From assembly GCA_003488445.1 (NCBI GenBank), contig DNLO01000184.1, positions 1 to 9,509 of the forward strand: 9,509 bases of DNA, written 5' to 3'. Both the position numbers and the translations under genes were made by a program. Origin of the DNA: Lachnospiraceae bacterium (lineage in GTDB: Bacteria > Bacillota > Clostridia > Lachnospirales > Lachnospiraceae). This document shows, in pieces, positions 1 through 6,416 of this stretch (position 1 is its first letter; each line of letters begins with the position of its first letter). The notes below the pieces were generated by a model, which saw nothing but the letters and a program-made list of their open reading frames with translations, was not told where the DNA came from and ran no database searches.

Positions 1-1059
1 TCCCGGCATGGAATAACTCTCGATGATACCTTCTACAGGCTCCGCGAAAGGCCCGTTCTTAAGAAGTACGGGAACATCCTCGGAGGGATCGGGATCTGCC
101 ATCTCCACAGCCACGTCGAAATGCTGCGACAGATCCTGCTCTATGGCCGCTGCATACTGCTCCGGCACATATCCTTCTATGATGAAGGTGCGCTTAGTCT
201 GGGCAAGAACCCCGAGAACTTCGTACTTTTCCGCTCTCATGCGGAAATAATCGGAAATGAACCGGATGTCATTCCGCCTGTCCGCGTATGAAGCGATCTC
301 TTCCCTGGTGGAGTCTATCCTTGCGACAGCTGCCTTCAGCTCTTTGTCGTAAGCCTCTATCTGCTCTGCAGGGACCATATCGGACACCGGAGGACGCTGG
401 AAACTCATGCGTCTTAAGGCGTCTTCTATCTTGTCTTTATCTGATTTCAGGCAGGAAATGAGGACGGAAGTGATATTGTCCTCCGAGGCTATGATGTTCA
501 CATCTACGGCGTCAACATCGGGTGCGTTCTTTGCGAGCCCCTCTGCGATCTCTGCCTCCGTGACCCTCTCGGGGAAGGTCCCTATGAAGGCGGCAGTCTT
601 CTTTGTGCCGGTGAACGAAAGCGGCTGATCAAGCCCGGTCCACGGGGTGAGTGCCTCTATCTGGGTGGTGATGCGCGGAACATCAGCCTTTGCTTCGGTG
701 AGCTCCTTGTCGAGTCTCAAAATTTCCGCGACATCTTTCATTACGCTGTCACGCTTCGAGGCGTTTGTCTCATACTCCTCCAGCGTGATGGGCGTTCTGC
801 CGGCGAAGGCTGATAAGAGCGATGTCTTCTCGGGGGCGGCCGCGGACAGGATCTCCAGAGCCTTGTCCGCCTGGGCAGCGTTCTTCGTGAAGAGCTGTGA
901 CGACTGGGATACGTCTATCCGGCTGAATACCGGGTCGTTCGCATCGTCTTCTCTGGATATGATCTCCACAGCCTCGGTACGCTGCAGCATCTCGAGTATA
1001 GCCTTGCGGTCTTGCCTTTTAGCACATACTGTCATGTGCTTCATTGGCAGAACTGACAT
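1..1059 (-). CDS. ntpI: V-type ATP synthase subunit I, N-terminal part (runs off left edge)
   Basis: This is the stator/membrane subunit of a V-type (A/V) ATPase, the protein that joins the peripheral stalks to the rotor ring and carries the ion half-channel. Only the first 353 codons are in the window, with no stop before position 1. What is visible is the soluble cytoplasmic arm: MSVLPMKHMTV at the start, helical heptad-rich stretches (about residues 55-130 and 205-285), the ALTPWTGLD segment near 136-144, and the family-typical RTFIIEGYVPEQ at about 290-301. The C-terminal membrane domain lies to the left, outside the window. The ATG at 1057-1059 is supported by a GGAGG at about 1067-1071, 7 nt upstream. 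It lies 44 bp downstream of the small stalk-subunit gene in the same operon; the same F-then-I order is known in the Enterococcus ntp operon. The family call is confident; the coupling ion (H+ or Na+) cannot be judged here. Confidence 0.93.
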   Translation of the reverse strand, partial: MSVLPMKHMTVCAKRQDRKAILEMLQRTEAVEIISREDDANDPVFSRIDVSQSSQLFTKNAAQADKALEILSAAAPEKTSLLSAFAGRTPITLEEYETNASKRDSVMKDVAEILRLDKELTEAKADVPRITTQIEALTPWTGLDQPLSFTGTKKTAAFIGTFPERVTEAEIAEGLAKNAPDVDAVDVNIIASEDNITSVLISCLKSDKDKIEDALRRMSFQRPPVSDMVPAEQIEAYDKELKAAVARIDSTREEIASYADRRNDIRFISDYFRMRAEKYEVLGVLAQTKRTFIIEGYVPEQYAAAIEQDLSQHFDVAVEMADPDPSEDVPVLLKNGPFAEPVEGIIESYSMPG

Positions 1060-1103
1060 AAATTAACCTCCTTTTCTCTTTATTCTGACGATCTGCGTAA
1101 GCG

Positions 1104-1415
1104 CTATGCTGTCAGATCGTCGAGGATGAGCTTGATGGCATCGTCCTTCTTTGCTTCAACCGATGAGCGCAGTGCCTCGGCATCTTTCCTGGCACCCGCT
1201 TCGGCCTCGTTCAGGATAGCCTCGCTCTTAGCGGAAGCTTCCTTGAGAAGAGCGTCTGCCTTGGCTTTTGCCTCCCGGGTAAGGTCTACCTTCAGGGCGG
1301 CGGCGGCATCCTCGGCCTCAGCCAAAATCCTGTCTGCTTCCACTACCGCGTTTTTCTCTGCGGCATCGGAAGCGAGCTCGGCTTCACGGATCTTTTCTAT
1401 TGTATCCATTGCCAA
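1104..1415 (-). CDS. V-type ATPase peripheral stalk subunit (G/H type, NtpF/AhaH-like)
   Basis: A 103-residue, almost purely helical, Ala/Glu/Lys-rich coiled-coil protein with no membrane segment or cysteine. This composition and length, with a position directly before subunit I, match the peripheral-stalk G/H subunit that pairs with subunit E and holds the V-ATPase head still while the rotor turns. Regular runs such as EADRILAEAEDAAAALK and EAKAKADALLKEASAKSEA carry the heptad pattern. The frame reads from a TTG at 1413-1415, two codons before an ATG at 1407-1409 (MDTIEK). The Shine-Dalgarno-like GGAAGGTGATC just upstream spaces better to the TTG (about 9 nt from GGAAGG) than to the ATG (about 15 nt), so TTG is preferred but not certain. 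It is the first gene of the leftward operon. Sequence similarity in this family is low, so the call rests on coiled-coil character plus context. Confidence 0.85.
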   Translation of the reverse strand: MAMDTIEKIREAELASDAAEKNAVVEADRILAEAEDAAAALKVDLTREAKAKADALLKEASAKSEAILNEAEAGARKDAEALRSSVEAKKDDAIKLILDDLTA

Positions 1416-1462
1416 ATCTGATCACCTTCCATTCGTATTTTTTATACAAAAGTAACATATCG

Positions 1463-1491
1463 ATTCTATCGTAAAACGCTTTTATTATCAA
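1463..1491 (-). promoter_or_regulatory. Sigma-A-type promoter for the V-ATPase operon
   Basis: On the minus strand TTGATA (1486-1491) is followed after exactly 17 bp by TAGAAT (1463-1468). Each box is one or two mismatches from the TTGACA/TATAAT consensus. Transcription would start near 1456, about 40 nt before the TTG/ATG of the stalk-subunit gene. Its -35 box is one base from the -35 box of the opposing murC promoter. Confidence 0.75.
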
Positions 1492-1492
1492 G

Positions 1493-1521
1493 TTGCTATG
1501 GTACATTTCAAAGAGTATACT
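1493..1521 (+). promoter_or_regulatory. Sigma-A-type promoter for murC
   Basis: TTGCTA (1493-1498) and TATACT (1516-1521) are separated by 17 bp, giving a predicted start near 1528 and a leader of about 34 nt before the murC ATG. The leader carries AAGGAAG (1546-1552) and AGAGGA (1555-1560) as Shine-Dalgarno candidates. Confidence 0.72.
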
Positions 1522-1561
1522 TTACCCACGTGCAGTAATAAAAATAAGGAAGTAAGAGGAT

Positions 1562-2917
1562 ATGGACAATATACATTTTATAGGAATAGGCGGGATCAGC
1601 ATGAGCGGGATAGCGGAGCTGATGATCTCGAGAGGATACAGGGTCTCCGGGTCTGATTCTCACGAGACGGACATCACGGACAGGCTGGCCGGTATGGGGG
1701 CTGCCATAGGATATCCGCAGAAAGCGGAGAACATACCGGCAGACACCGATACTGTTGTGATGACGGCTGCGATCCACGAGGACAACCCGGAGCTTATGGA
1801 AGCCAGGAGACGCGGGCTGCATATCGAGACCAGAGCGGAATTCCTGGGCAAGATAATGAAAGAGTACCGTACCCCCGTAGCTGTGGCGGGAACCCACGGC
1901 AAGACCACTACCACAGCAATGATATCGGAGATCCTGATGAGTGCCCAAAAGGATCCCACCATTTCAATAGGCGGAGTGCTGCGTGATATCGGCGGCAACT
2001 TCCGGGTCGGAGCGGACGAATTCTTCGTGATGGAGGCCTGTGAATACACCAACTCCTACCACTCTTTCTATCCGAAGATAGGGGTGATACTGAATGTGGA
2101 GGCCGATCATCTGGATTTCTTTAAAGATATAGAAGATATACGTCGTTCTTTTCATCGCTTCGCCGAGAATATCCCCGATGACGGGGTGCTCATCATAAAT
2201 AAGGGGATAGAAGGCGTAGAGGAGATCACCGACGGACTGAAGTGCAGGGTGGTGACCTTCGGGGATGTTCCGGGAGCGGATTACAGGCCGGAGAACATCA
2301 GCCTAGACGAATATGCCAGGCCCACATTTGAGGCAGTCCACGGGGGCGAACGTAAGGAATATTCGCTCGGGGTGCACGGCTACCACAATGTATTGAATGC
2401 CCTGTCCGCCATAGCCGCAGCGGAAGAGCTCGGGCTGTCCCATGAGGATATAGCGCGAGGGCTTAAGAGATTTGCAGGCACTGACAGAAGGTTTGAGGTC
2501 AAGGGAAAGCTGAACGGTTTCACGATAATAGACGATTATGCCCATCATCCTACAGAGATACATGCCACGATCTCCACGGCAAAGAAGTATCCCCATCATG
2601 AGCTTTGGGTAGTGTTCCAGTCGCATACGTATACGAGGACCAAGGCGCTGATGCATGACTTTGCAAAAGAGCTGGCAGCGGCAGACCATGTGATATGTGC
2701 CGAGATATACCCGGCCAGAGAGACGGATAACCTCGGGATCAGCGGGGAAACGCTGGCAGCCGAGATAAGGAAAGAAGGAACTGACTGTTATTATTTCCCG
2801 ACCTTTAAGGAGATCGAAAAATTTATCACAGATACTCTTGTCGACAATGACCTGTTGATAACCATGGGAGCCGGGGACGTAGTAAACATCGGTGATGAGC
2901 TGCTGAAAAACAGCTAA
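1562..2917 (+). CDS. murC: UDP-N-acetylmuramate--L-alanine ligase (MurC)
   Basis: MurC is the cytoplasmic ATP-dependent ligase that adds L-alanine to UDP-N-acetylmuramic acid, the first amino-acid step of peptidoglycan precursor synthesis. The 451-residue product has the full three-domain Mur ligase layout and normal family length. The N-terminal UDP-binding Rossmann domain starts with GIGGISMSGIA (8-18). The central ATPase domain has the P-loop GTHGKTTTT (110-118), EACEYTNSY (158-166), NVEADHLDFF (178-187) and the H/N motif HGYHNVLNALSA (272-283). The C-terminal domain starts around 309 and contains DDYAHHPTEI (324-333) and FQSHTYTRT (352-360), both MurC hallmarks. The ATG at 1562 gives the expected extreme N-terminus just before the glycine-rich loop. 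The gene is transcribed alone from its own promoter and followed by a terminator at 3013-3052. No oddities in key residues were seen. Confidence 0.98.
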   Translation: MDNIHFIGIGGISMSGIAELMISRGYRVSGSDSHETDITDRLAGMGAAIGYPQKAENIPADTDTVVMTAAIHEDNPELMEARRRGLHIETRAEFLGKIMKEYRTPVAVAGTHGKTTTTAMISEILMSAQKDPTISIGGVLRDIGGNFRVGADEFFVMEACEYTNSYHSFYPKIGVILNVEADHLDFFKDIEDIRRSFHRFAENIPDDGVLIINKGIEGVEEITDGLKCRVVTFGDVPGADYRPENISLDEYARPTFEAVHGGERKEYSLGVHGYHNVLNALSAIAAAEELGLSHEDIARGLKRFAGTDRRFEVKGKLNGFTIIDDYAHHPTEIHATISTAKKYPHHELWVVFQSHTYTRTKALMHDFAKELAAADHVICAEIYPARETDNLGISGETLAAEIRKEGTDCYYFPTFKEIEKFITDTLVDNDLLITMGAGDVVNIGDELLKNS

Positions 2918-2932
2918 TCCACATTTTCCACA
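2915..2932 (+). promoter_or_regulatory. Two abutting DnaA-box-like 9-mers at the murC stop codon
   Basis: TAATCCACA (2915-2923) and TTTTCCACA (2924-2932) lie head to tail with no gap. The first differs from TTATCCACA at one position; the second fits the relaxed consensus TTWTNCACA exactly. The first overlaps the murC TAA stop. A weaker copy, TTATTAACA (2938-2946, two mismatches), follows after an A-rich stretch. These are candidate sites for the initiator DnaA; binding is inferred. Confidence 0.55.
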
Positions 2933-2980
2933 AAAAATTATTAACAGTACACGGGGGTTATGATTGCGATATTTACGCAG

Positions 2981-3007
2981 ATATCCACTTTACCTACTTT
3001 ATCCACT
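2981..3007 (+). repeat. Tandem array of three DnaA-box-like 9-mers
   Basis: ATATCCACT (2981-2989), TTACCTACT (2990-2998) and TTATCCACT (2999-3007) abut at an exact 9-bp period. The outer two contain a perfect 11-bp direct repeat, TATCCACTTTA, starting at 2982 and 3000; the middle unit is a 9/11 match to it. The third unit is one mismatch from TTATCCACA. All units share the orientation of the pair at 2915-2932. The array sits just upstream of the murC terminator and the primosome-operon promoter. Confidence 0.6.
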
Positions 3008-3012
3008 TTAAT

Positions 3013-3052
3013 GGGCTTTCGGGAGACGCCTCCGGGAAGCCTATTTTCTTTT
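3013..3052 (+). terminator. Intrinsic terminator downstream of murC
   Basis: The arms GGCTTTC+GGAG and CTCC+GGAAGCC form a stem of about 11 bp with one internal G-G mismatch and an ACGC loop (3026-3029). A T-rich tract (TATTTTCTTTT, 3042-3052) follows. The position 96 bp after the murC stop and before the next promoter fits termination of murC transcripts. Confidence 0.8.
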
Positions 3053-3063
3053 GAAATCTGTTG

Positions 3064-3072
3064 TGCTATACT
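3064..3072 (+). promoter_or_regulatory. Extended -10 promoter of the primosome/prs operon
   Basis: TGCTATACT is a TGn extended -10 element. No good -35 exists at normal spacing: the equivalent position (about 3044-3049) is only the T-tract of the terminator. This fits an extended -10 promoter. The start would be near 3079, leaving a leader of about 42 nt with a DnaA-box-like 9-mer and the AGGGAAG ribosome binding site. Confidence 0.55.
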
Positions 3073-3095
3073 CCGCTTCGCTTGAAATAAATGTG

Positions 3096-3104
3096 TTATC
3101 AACA
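3096..3104 (+). promoter_or_regulatory. DnaA-box-like 9-mer in the leader of the primosome operon
   Basis: TTATCAACA is one mismatch from TTATCCACA. It lies between the predicted transcription start (about 3079) and the ribosome binding site (3111-3117), a position where bound DnaA could hinder promoter clearance or elongation. Its orientation is the same as the upstream cluster. Confidence 0.45.
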
Positions 3105-3120
3105 GTCGTTAGGGAAGAGA

Positions 3121-4197
3121 ATGAGTGGCATAGTTTTAAAGGGAAATCGCTATTCGGGAAATACTATTGTCTCGAATTGCTTTATCGATGATTATATGGC
3201 TGATGCCAATGGCGCACAGCTGAAGATATATCTGTATCTGATGAGATGCATAGAGGCGGATGAGCCCGTGACGGTATCTCTTCTGGCAGACAGATTCAAT
3301 TATATGGAAACGGATATCAGGCGCTCGCTGCTGTACTGGGCGAGGAAGGGCGTGATCTCTCTGGAGTTCGACGATGAGGAGAACATCTCGGGCATCATAC
3401 TTAACGACCCCGCGGAGGCCTGTGAGACCGAAGTCACCATACCGAGGAAACGTGCGGAGAAGCACCGCAAGCCGTCATACAGCGCGGATGATCTGAAGAA
3501 GTTCAGCGCGGATGATGACATCAAGCAGCTGATCTTTGTCGCAGAGCAGTATCTGAAAAAACCTCTCACGCCGACCGAGATGAAGACCATGCTCTTCATA
3601 TATGACGGGCTTGGATTCTCGGCGGATCTGATCGAGTACCTGATAGAGTACTGCGTGGGCAAGGGAAAGACATCCATGAGATATATTGAGTCTACTGCCA
3701 TGAACTGGGCGGAGGACGGGGTGAAGACCGTCATCGACGCCAAGGGCAGGGAGAAGTGCTTCGGCGGAAGTGACTATTCGGCAGTACTCAGAGCCTTTGG
3801 CATCACGGACAGGAAGCCGGCCGCGAGGGAGATAGACTATATCGACAGCTGGAAAAATGAATGCGGCTTTTCACTGGATATCATACTTGAGGCTGCGGGA
3901 CGTACGATCATGAGGACATCCAAGCCGTCATTCCAGTATGCGGACAGGATCCTCAGAGGATGGGCCGAGAGCGGCGTACGCAGCATGGAAGATATAGACA
4001 GCCTGGATGAGGCGTATTCTTCCAGGATGCAGCAGGGCTTCAGGACCCTGCCGCAGTCATCGACCGCGATGCAGGGGGGCAGGAGCGGAAGCCCCGTGAG
4101 GAAGAAGGGTGGACCGGCAAAGGGTCACTTTGATATGGAGAGACAGTACGACTTTGACGAGATAGAGGCGAGCCTTCTGGGCAGGCGCCAGGGATAG
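3121..4197 (+). CDS. DnaD-domain primosome protein
   Basis: A DnaD/DnaB-type protein expected to bridge DnaA or DNA and the helicase loader during replication initiation or restart. From the ATG at 3121 the product is 358 aa. Residues 20-85 look like the winged-helix N-terminal domain (LKIYLYLMRC...LLYWARKGVISL). Two DnaD-like (DnaB_2) helical repeats follow, each ending in the family's aromatic/small/Trp signature: about 132-205 with YIESTAMNWAEDGVKT, and about 218-290 with YADRILRGWAESGVRS. A low-complexity linker (about 310-335) leads to a tail motif, ERQYDFDEIEASLL. The 3121 start is preferred because AGGGAAG (3111-3117) lies just before it; an in-frame ATG at 3091 has no ribosome site. 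The helicase loader gene starts 8 bp downstream, which supports a shared role. The family call is good; whether it equals DnaD or DnaB of Bacillus is unresolved. Confidence 0.88.
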   Translation: MSGIVLKGNRYSGNTIVSNCFIDDYMADANGAQLKIYLYLMRCIEADEPVTVSLLADRFNYMETDIRRSLLYWARKGVISLEFDDEENISGIILNDPAEACETEVTIPRKRAEKHRKPSYSADDLKKFSADDDIKQLIFVAEQYLKKPLTPTEMKTMLFIYDGLGFSADLIEYLIEYCVGKGKTSMRYIESTAMNWAEDGVKTVIDAKGREKCFGGSDYSAVLRAFGITDRKPAAREIDYIDSWKNECGFSLDIILEAAGRTIMRTSKPSFQYADRILRGWAESGVRSMEDIDSLDEAYSSRMQQGFRTLPQSSTAMQGGRSGSPVRKKGGPAKGHFDMERQYDFDEIEASLLGRRQG

Positions 4198-4205
4198 GAC
4201 CGAAG

Positions 4206-5168
4206 ATGGGTGACAGCATATACAGGGAGATAATGACGGACTACGAGCGGCAGCTCGCTTCGGACAAGAGGGCCCAGCGAAGCCGCATACAGGAAGTGTA
4301 TACCCGGGTCCCGAGGTACAGAGAGCTGGAGAACAGAACGGCGGATCTGTCGGCGGAGGCGGCAATAAAGGCTGCGACCGGACTGAAGGATGAGGTTCCT
4401 CTTATCATGCACGAGCTCACGAGGATATCCGCAGAGAAAAAGAGGATCCTGGTAGAGGCGGGGCTGCCGGAAGACTATATCTCACTGCAGTACAGATGCC
4501 CCGACTGCAGAGATACCGGCTATATCAACGGGAAAAAATGTCACTGCCTGGAGCAGAGACTCTCCCAGAAGCTTACGGAGAGCAACTACGCCAGCAGCGG
4601 AGCCTATAACAAGCTTCAGACCGAAAGCTTCGCGACCTTTTCCTTCGACTATTTTTCGGGAAGCGATCTCGATAACATGAAGATGATATATTCTGCAGCA
4701 AAAGAGTTCGTGGAAGGGTTTGCCGACAGCTATCGTAATATGCTATTCTATGGTGGCGTGGGATGCGGGAAGAGCTTCATGTCGAACTGTATCGCCGGAG
4801 CGCTGATAGATAAAGGCGTGGCAGTTGTTTATGTCAGTGCGATCAGGCTGTTCGATATACTGACAGGGCATCATTTCGGCAGAGGAGAGACAGGCAGCGC
4901 AGGCTACGACACATTGTTTACCTGTCCGCTGCTGATCATAGATGATCTGGGGACGGAGATAATGAGCACGGCCATCATATCGGAGCTTTTCAACATCCTG
5001 AACGAGAGAGACCTGGGATCGCGTCCGACCATCATATCCACGAATCTCACTCTGGATGAGATCAAGGAGAAGTACAACGACAGATCCCTGTCCAGGATAA
5101 TAGGCAACTACGAGCTGTATAAATTCACCGGCGAGGATCTTCGACTCAAAAGACGGAGGGAAGCATAA
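4206..5168 (+). CDS. dnaC: DnaC/DnaI-type AAA+ helicase loader
   Basis: An ATP-binding helicase loader of the DnaC/DnaI/IstB AAA+ group, expected to deliver the replicative helicase to DNA. The 320 residues comprise a helical N-terminal helicase-binding region (1-90), a zinc-type cluster CPDC...CHC (C98, C101, C112, C114) and a AAA+ domain. The AAA+ domain has Walker A GGVGCGKS (183-190), Walker B LLIIDDLGTE (242-251), sensor ISTN (277-280) and the arginine-rich RSLSRII (293-299). The size and zinc knuckle resemble Bacillus DnaI rather than a transposon IstB, and there are no transposase genes or repeats nearby. The ATG at 4206 follows the DnaD-type gene stop by 8 bp; its ribosome site (AGGAC, 4196-4200) is modest and suggests coupling. 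prs begins directly at its stop codon. Confidence 0.92.
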   Translation: MGDSIYREIMTDYERQLASDKRAQRSRIQEVYTRVPRYRELENRTADLSAEAAIKAATGLKDEVPLIMHELTRISAEKKRILVEAGLPEDYISLQYRCPDCRDTGYINGKKCHCLEQRLSQKLTESNYASSGAYNKLQTESFATFSFDYFSGSDLDNMKMIYSAAKEFVEGFADSYRNMLFYGGVGCGKSFMSNCIAGALIDKGVAVVYVSAIRLFDILTGHHFGRGETGSAGYDTLFTCPLLIIDDLGTEIMSTAIISELFNILNERDLGSRPTIISTNLTLDEIKEKYNDRSLSRIIGNYELYKFTGEDLRLKRRREA

Positions 5169-6353
5169 GTGGCTCATACACACGACAAGAGAAAGCTGGA
5201 TACCATCCCTGTAGGCTCCCTGGGAGTCATCGCTCTGGACGGCTGCAAAGAGCTGGGAGCAATGGTGGATGACTATCTTATCGGCTGGAGAGAGGATCGT
5301 GAAAATGAGCACAAGAATTCTCTTGCGTTTTCGGGATATATGAGAGATTCATACCTGCTGAACTATTCACTGCCGAGATTCGGATCCGGCGAAGGCAAGG
5401 GTATGATAAACGAGTCCGTGCGAGGCATGGATCTGTATCTTCTGGTGGATGTCTGTAATTACAGCGTGACCTACAACATGTTCGGCGAGGAGAACCATAT
5501 GTCGCCGGATGATCATTATCAGAATCTTAAGCGTATCATAGCGGCTGTGGGAGGAAAGGCAAGGCGCATCACCGTCATCATGCCCTTCCTGTACGAGAGC
5601 CGGCAGCACAAGAGAGCGGCAAGGGAATCTCTGGACTGTGCCATAGCTCTGCAGGAGCTGGTAAAGATGGGAGTGGATAACATCATCACTTTCGATGCCC
5701 ATGACCCCAGAGTGATGAACTCCATACCGCTGAACGGGTTCGAGACGGTCCAGGCTTCCTATCAGTTCATAAAGGGACTTCTGAACAATGTGAAGGATCT
5801 GGATATCACACCTGAGCATATGATGGTGGTATCCCCCGACGAGGGCGGAATGAGCCGTGCCATCTACATGGCGAATGTGCTGGGACTGGATATGGGCATG
5901 TTTTACAAGCGGCGCGACTATACCCAGATAGTGGACGGCAGGAATCCCATTGTGGCCCATGAGTTTCTGGGGACGGATGTCGCAGGGAAGGACATCCTGG
6001 TCCTTGATGACATGATAGCTTCAGGAGAAAGTGTGCTGGAGGTGGCGCGAGAGCTGAAGAAGAGACAGGCAAAACGGATCTTCATCGCAGCTACGTTCGG
6101 TCTGTTCTCAAAGGGGCTCGAGCCCTTTGGCAAAGCAGTGGAAGAGGGCGTCATAAGCGGTGTGCTCTCGACCAACCTGGTATATCAGAGCCCGGAGCTG
6201 CTTGCCTGCCCCTGGTATATATCCTGCGATATGAGCAAGTATCTGGCATATATAATCGATACATTGAACCACGACTCATCCATAAGTGATCTGCTGAGCC
6301 CGAACCAGAGGATACAGTCGATGGTCACAAGGTATAAAAACGGAGAAGTCTGA
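5169..6353 (+). CDS. prs: Ribose-phosphate pyrophosphokinase (PRPP synthetase), long clostridial form
   Basis: Makes 5-phosphoribosyl-1-pyrophosphate from ribose-5-phosphate and ATP, the precursor of purines, pyrimidines, NAD, histidine and tryptophan. The product is 394 aa, about 75-80 longer than the classical 310-320 aa enzyme. Visible motifs: YESRQHKR (142-149, ATP-binding loop region), FDAHDP (175-180, where classical enzymes have DLHAxQ), VVSPDEGGMSRA (220-231) and the PRPP loop DDMIASGES (280-288, where many enzymes have DDMIDTAGT). Start: GTG at 5169-5171, immediately after the TAA of the helicase loader, with GGAGGG (5155-5160) 8 nt upstream inside that gene. The zero-gap junction indicates co-transcription and probably translational coupling. 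No terminator was seen before queT. Function is confident by motif order; the altered loops suggest a distinct subgroup of the family. Confidence 0.95.
   Translation: MAHTHDKRKLDTIPVGSLGVIALDGCKELGAMVDDYLIGWREDRENEHKNSLAFSGYMRDSYLLNYSLPRFGSGEGKGMINESVRGMDLYLLVDVCNYSVTYNMFGEENHMSPDDHYQNLKRIIAAVGGKARRITVIMPFLYESRQHKRAARESLDCAIALQELVKMGVDNIITFDAHDPRVMNSIPLNGFETVQASYQFIKGLLNNVKDLDITPEHMMVVSPDEGGMSRAIYMANVLGLDMGMFYKRRDYTQIVDGRNPIVAHEFLGTDVAGKDILVLDDMIASGESVLEVARELKKRQAKRIFIAATFGLFSKGLEPFGKAVEEGVISGVLSTNLVYQSPELLACPWYISCDMSKYLAYIIDTLNHDSSISDLLSPNQRIQSMVTRYKNGEV
6310..6338 (+). promoter_or_regulatory. Possible weak promoter for queT inside the end of prs
   Basis: TATAAA (6333-6338) is a fair -10 box. 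The only -35 candidate is the poor GATACA (6311-6316) at 16 bp spacing. A start near 6345 would place the riboswitch at the 5' end of its own transcript. Without it, queT would depend on read-through from prs. Confidence 0.25.
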
Positions 6354-6366
6354 GCTTCCCCGTAAA

Positions 6367-6406
6367 GTGTGTTCGAAAGCCCAACCACACGATAATAAAA
6401 ACTAGG
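6367..6406 (+). ncRNA. preQ1-I riboswitch aptamer upstream of queT
   Basis: The P1 stem GTGTG (6367-6371) pairs with CACAC (6386-6390). The loop starts TTC and contains AGC; six nucleotides separate the AG from the 3' P1 arm, as in the Bacillus subtilis queC aptamer. An A-rich strand (6391-6401) ends in the family-typical AAAAACTAGG. The CT of that tail (6402-6403) can pair with AG (6378-6379) in the loop to give the pseudoknot core. The tail runs into the ribosome binding site AGGAG (6404-6408), so ligand binding should hide the site and lower QueT translation. Known for this class: it senses 7-aminomethyl-7-deazaguanine and controls queuosine genes. The 11-nt A-rich strand and 3-nt loop insert are slightly longer than in Bacillus. 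Confidence 0.82.
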
Positions 6407-6416
6407 AGAAAAAGAA

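Noticed and set aside
1527..1532. CACGTG palindrome near the murC transcription start
   Set aside because: A six-base palindrome is expected by chance and no repeat of it supports an operator.
3091..3120. Upstream ATG giving a 10-residue longer DnaD-type protein
   Set aside because: No Shine-Dalgarno before it, it overlaps the DnaA-box-like site, and the ATG at 3121 has AGGGAAG just upstream.
4206..5168. Reading the AAA+ gene as a transposon IstB helper
   Set aside because: No transposase gene or inverted repeats nearby; the zinc cluster, length and the adjacent DnaD-type gene favour a chromosomal helicase loader.
5367..5960. A 197-codon minus-strand open frame inside prs
   Set aside because: Shadow of the strongly conserved prs frame; His/Tyr-rich composition without domains.
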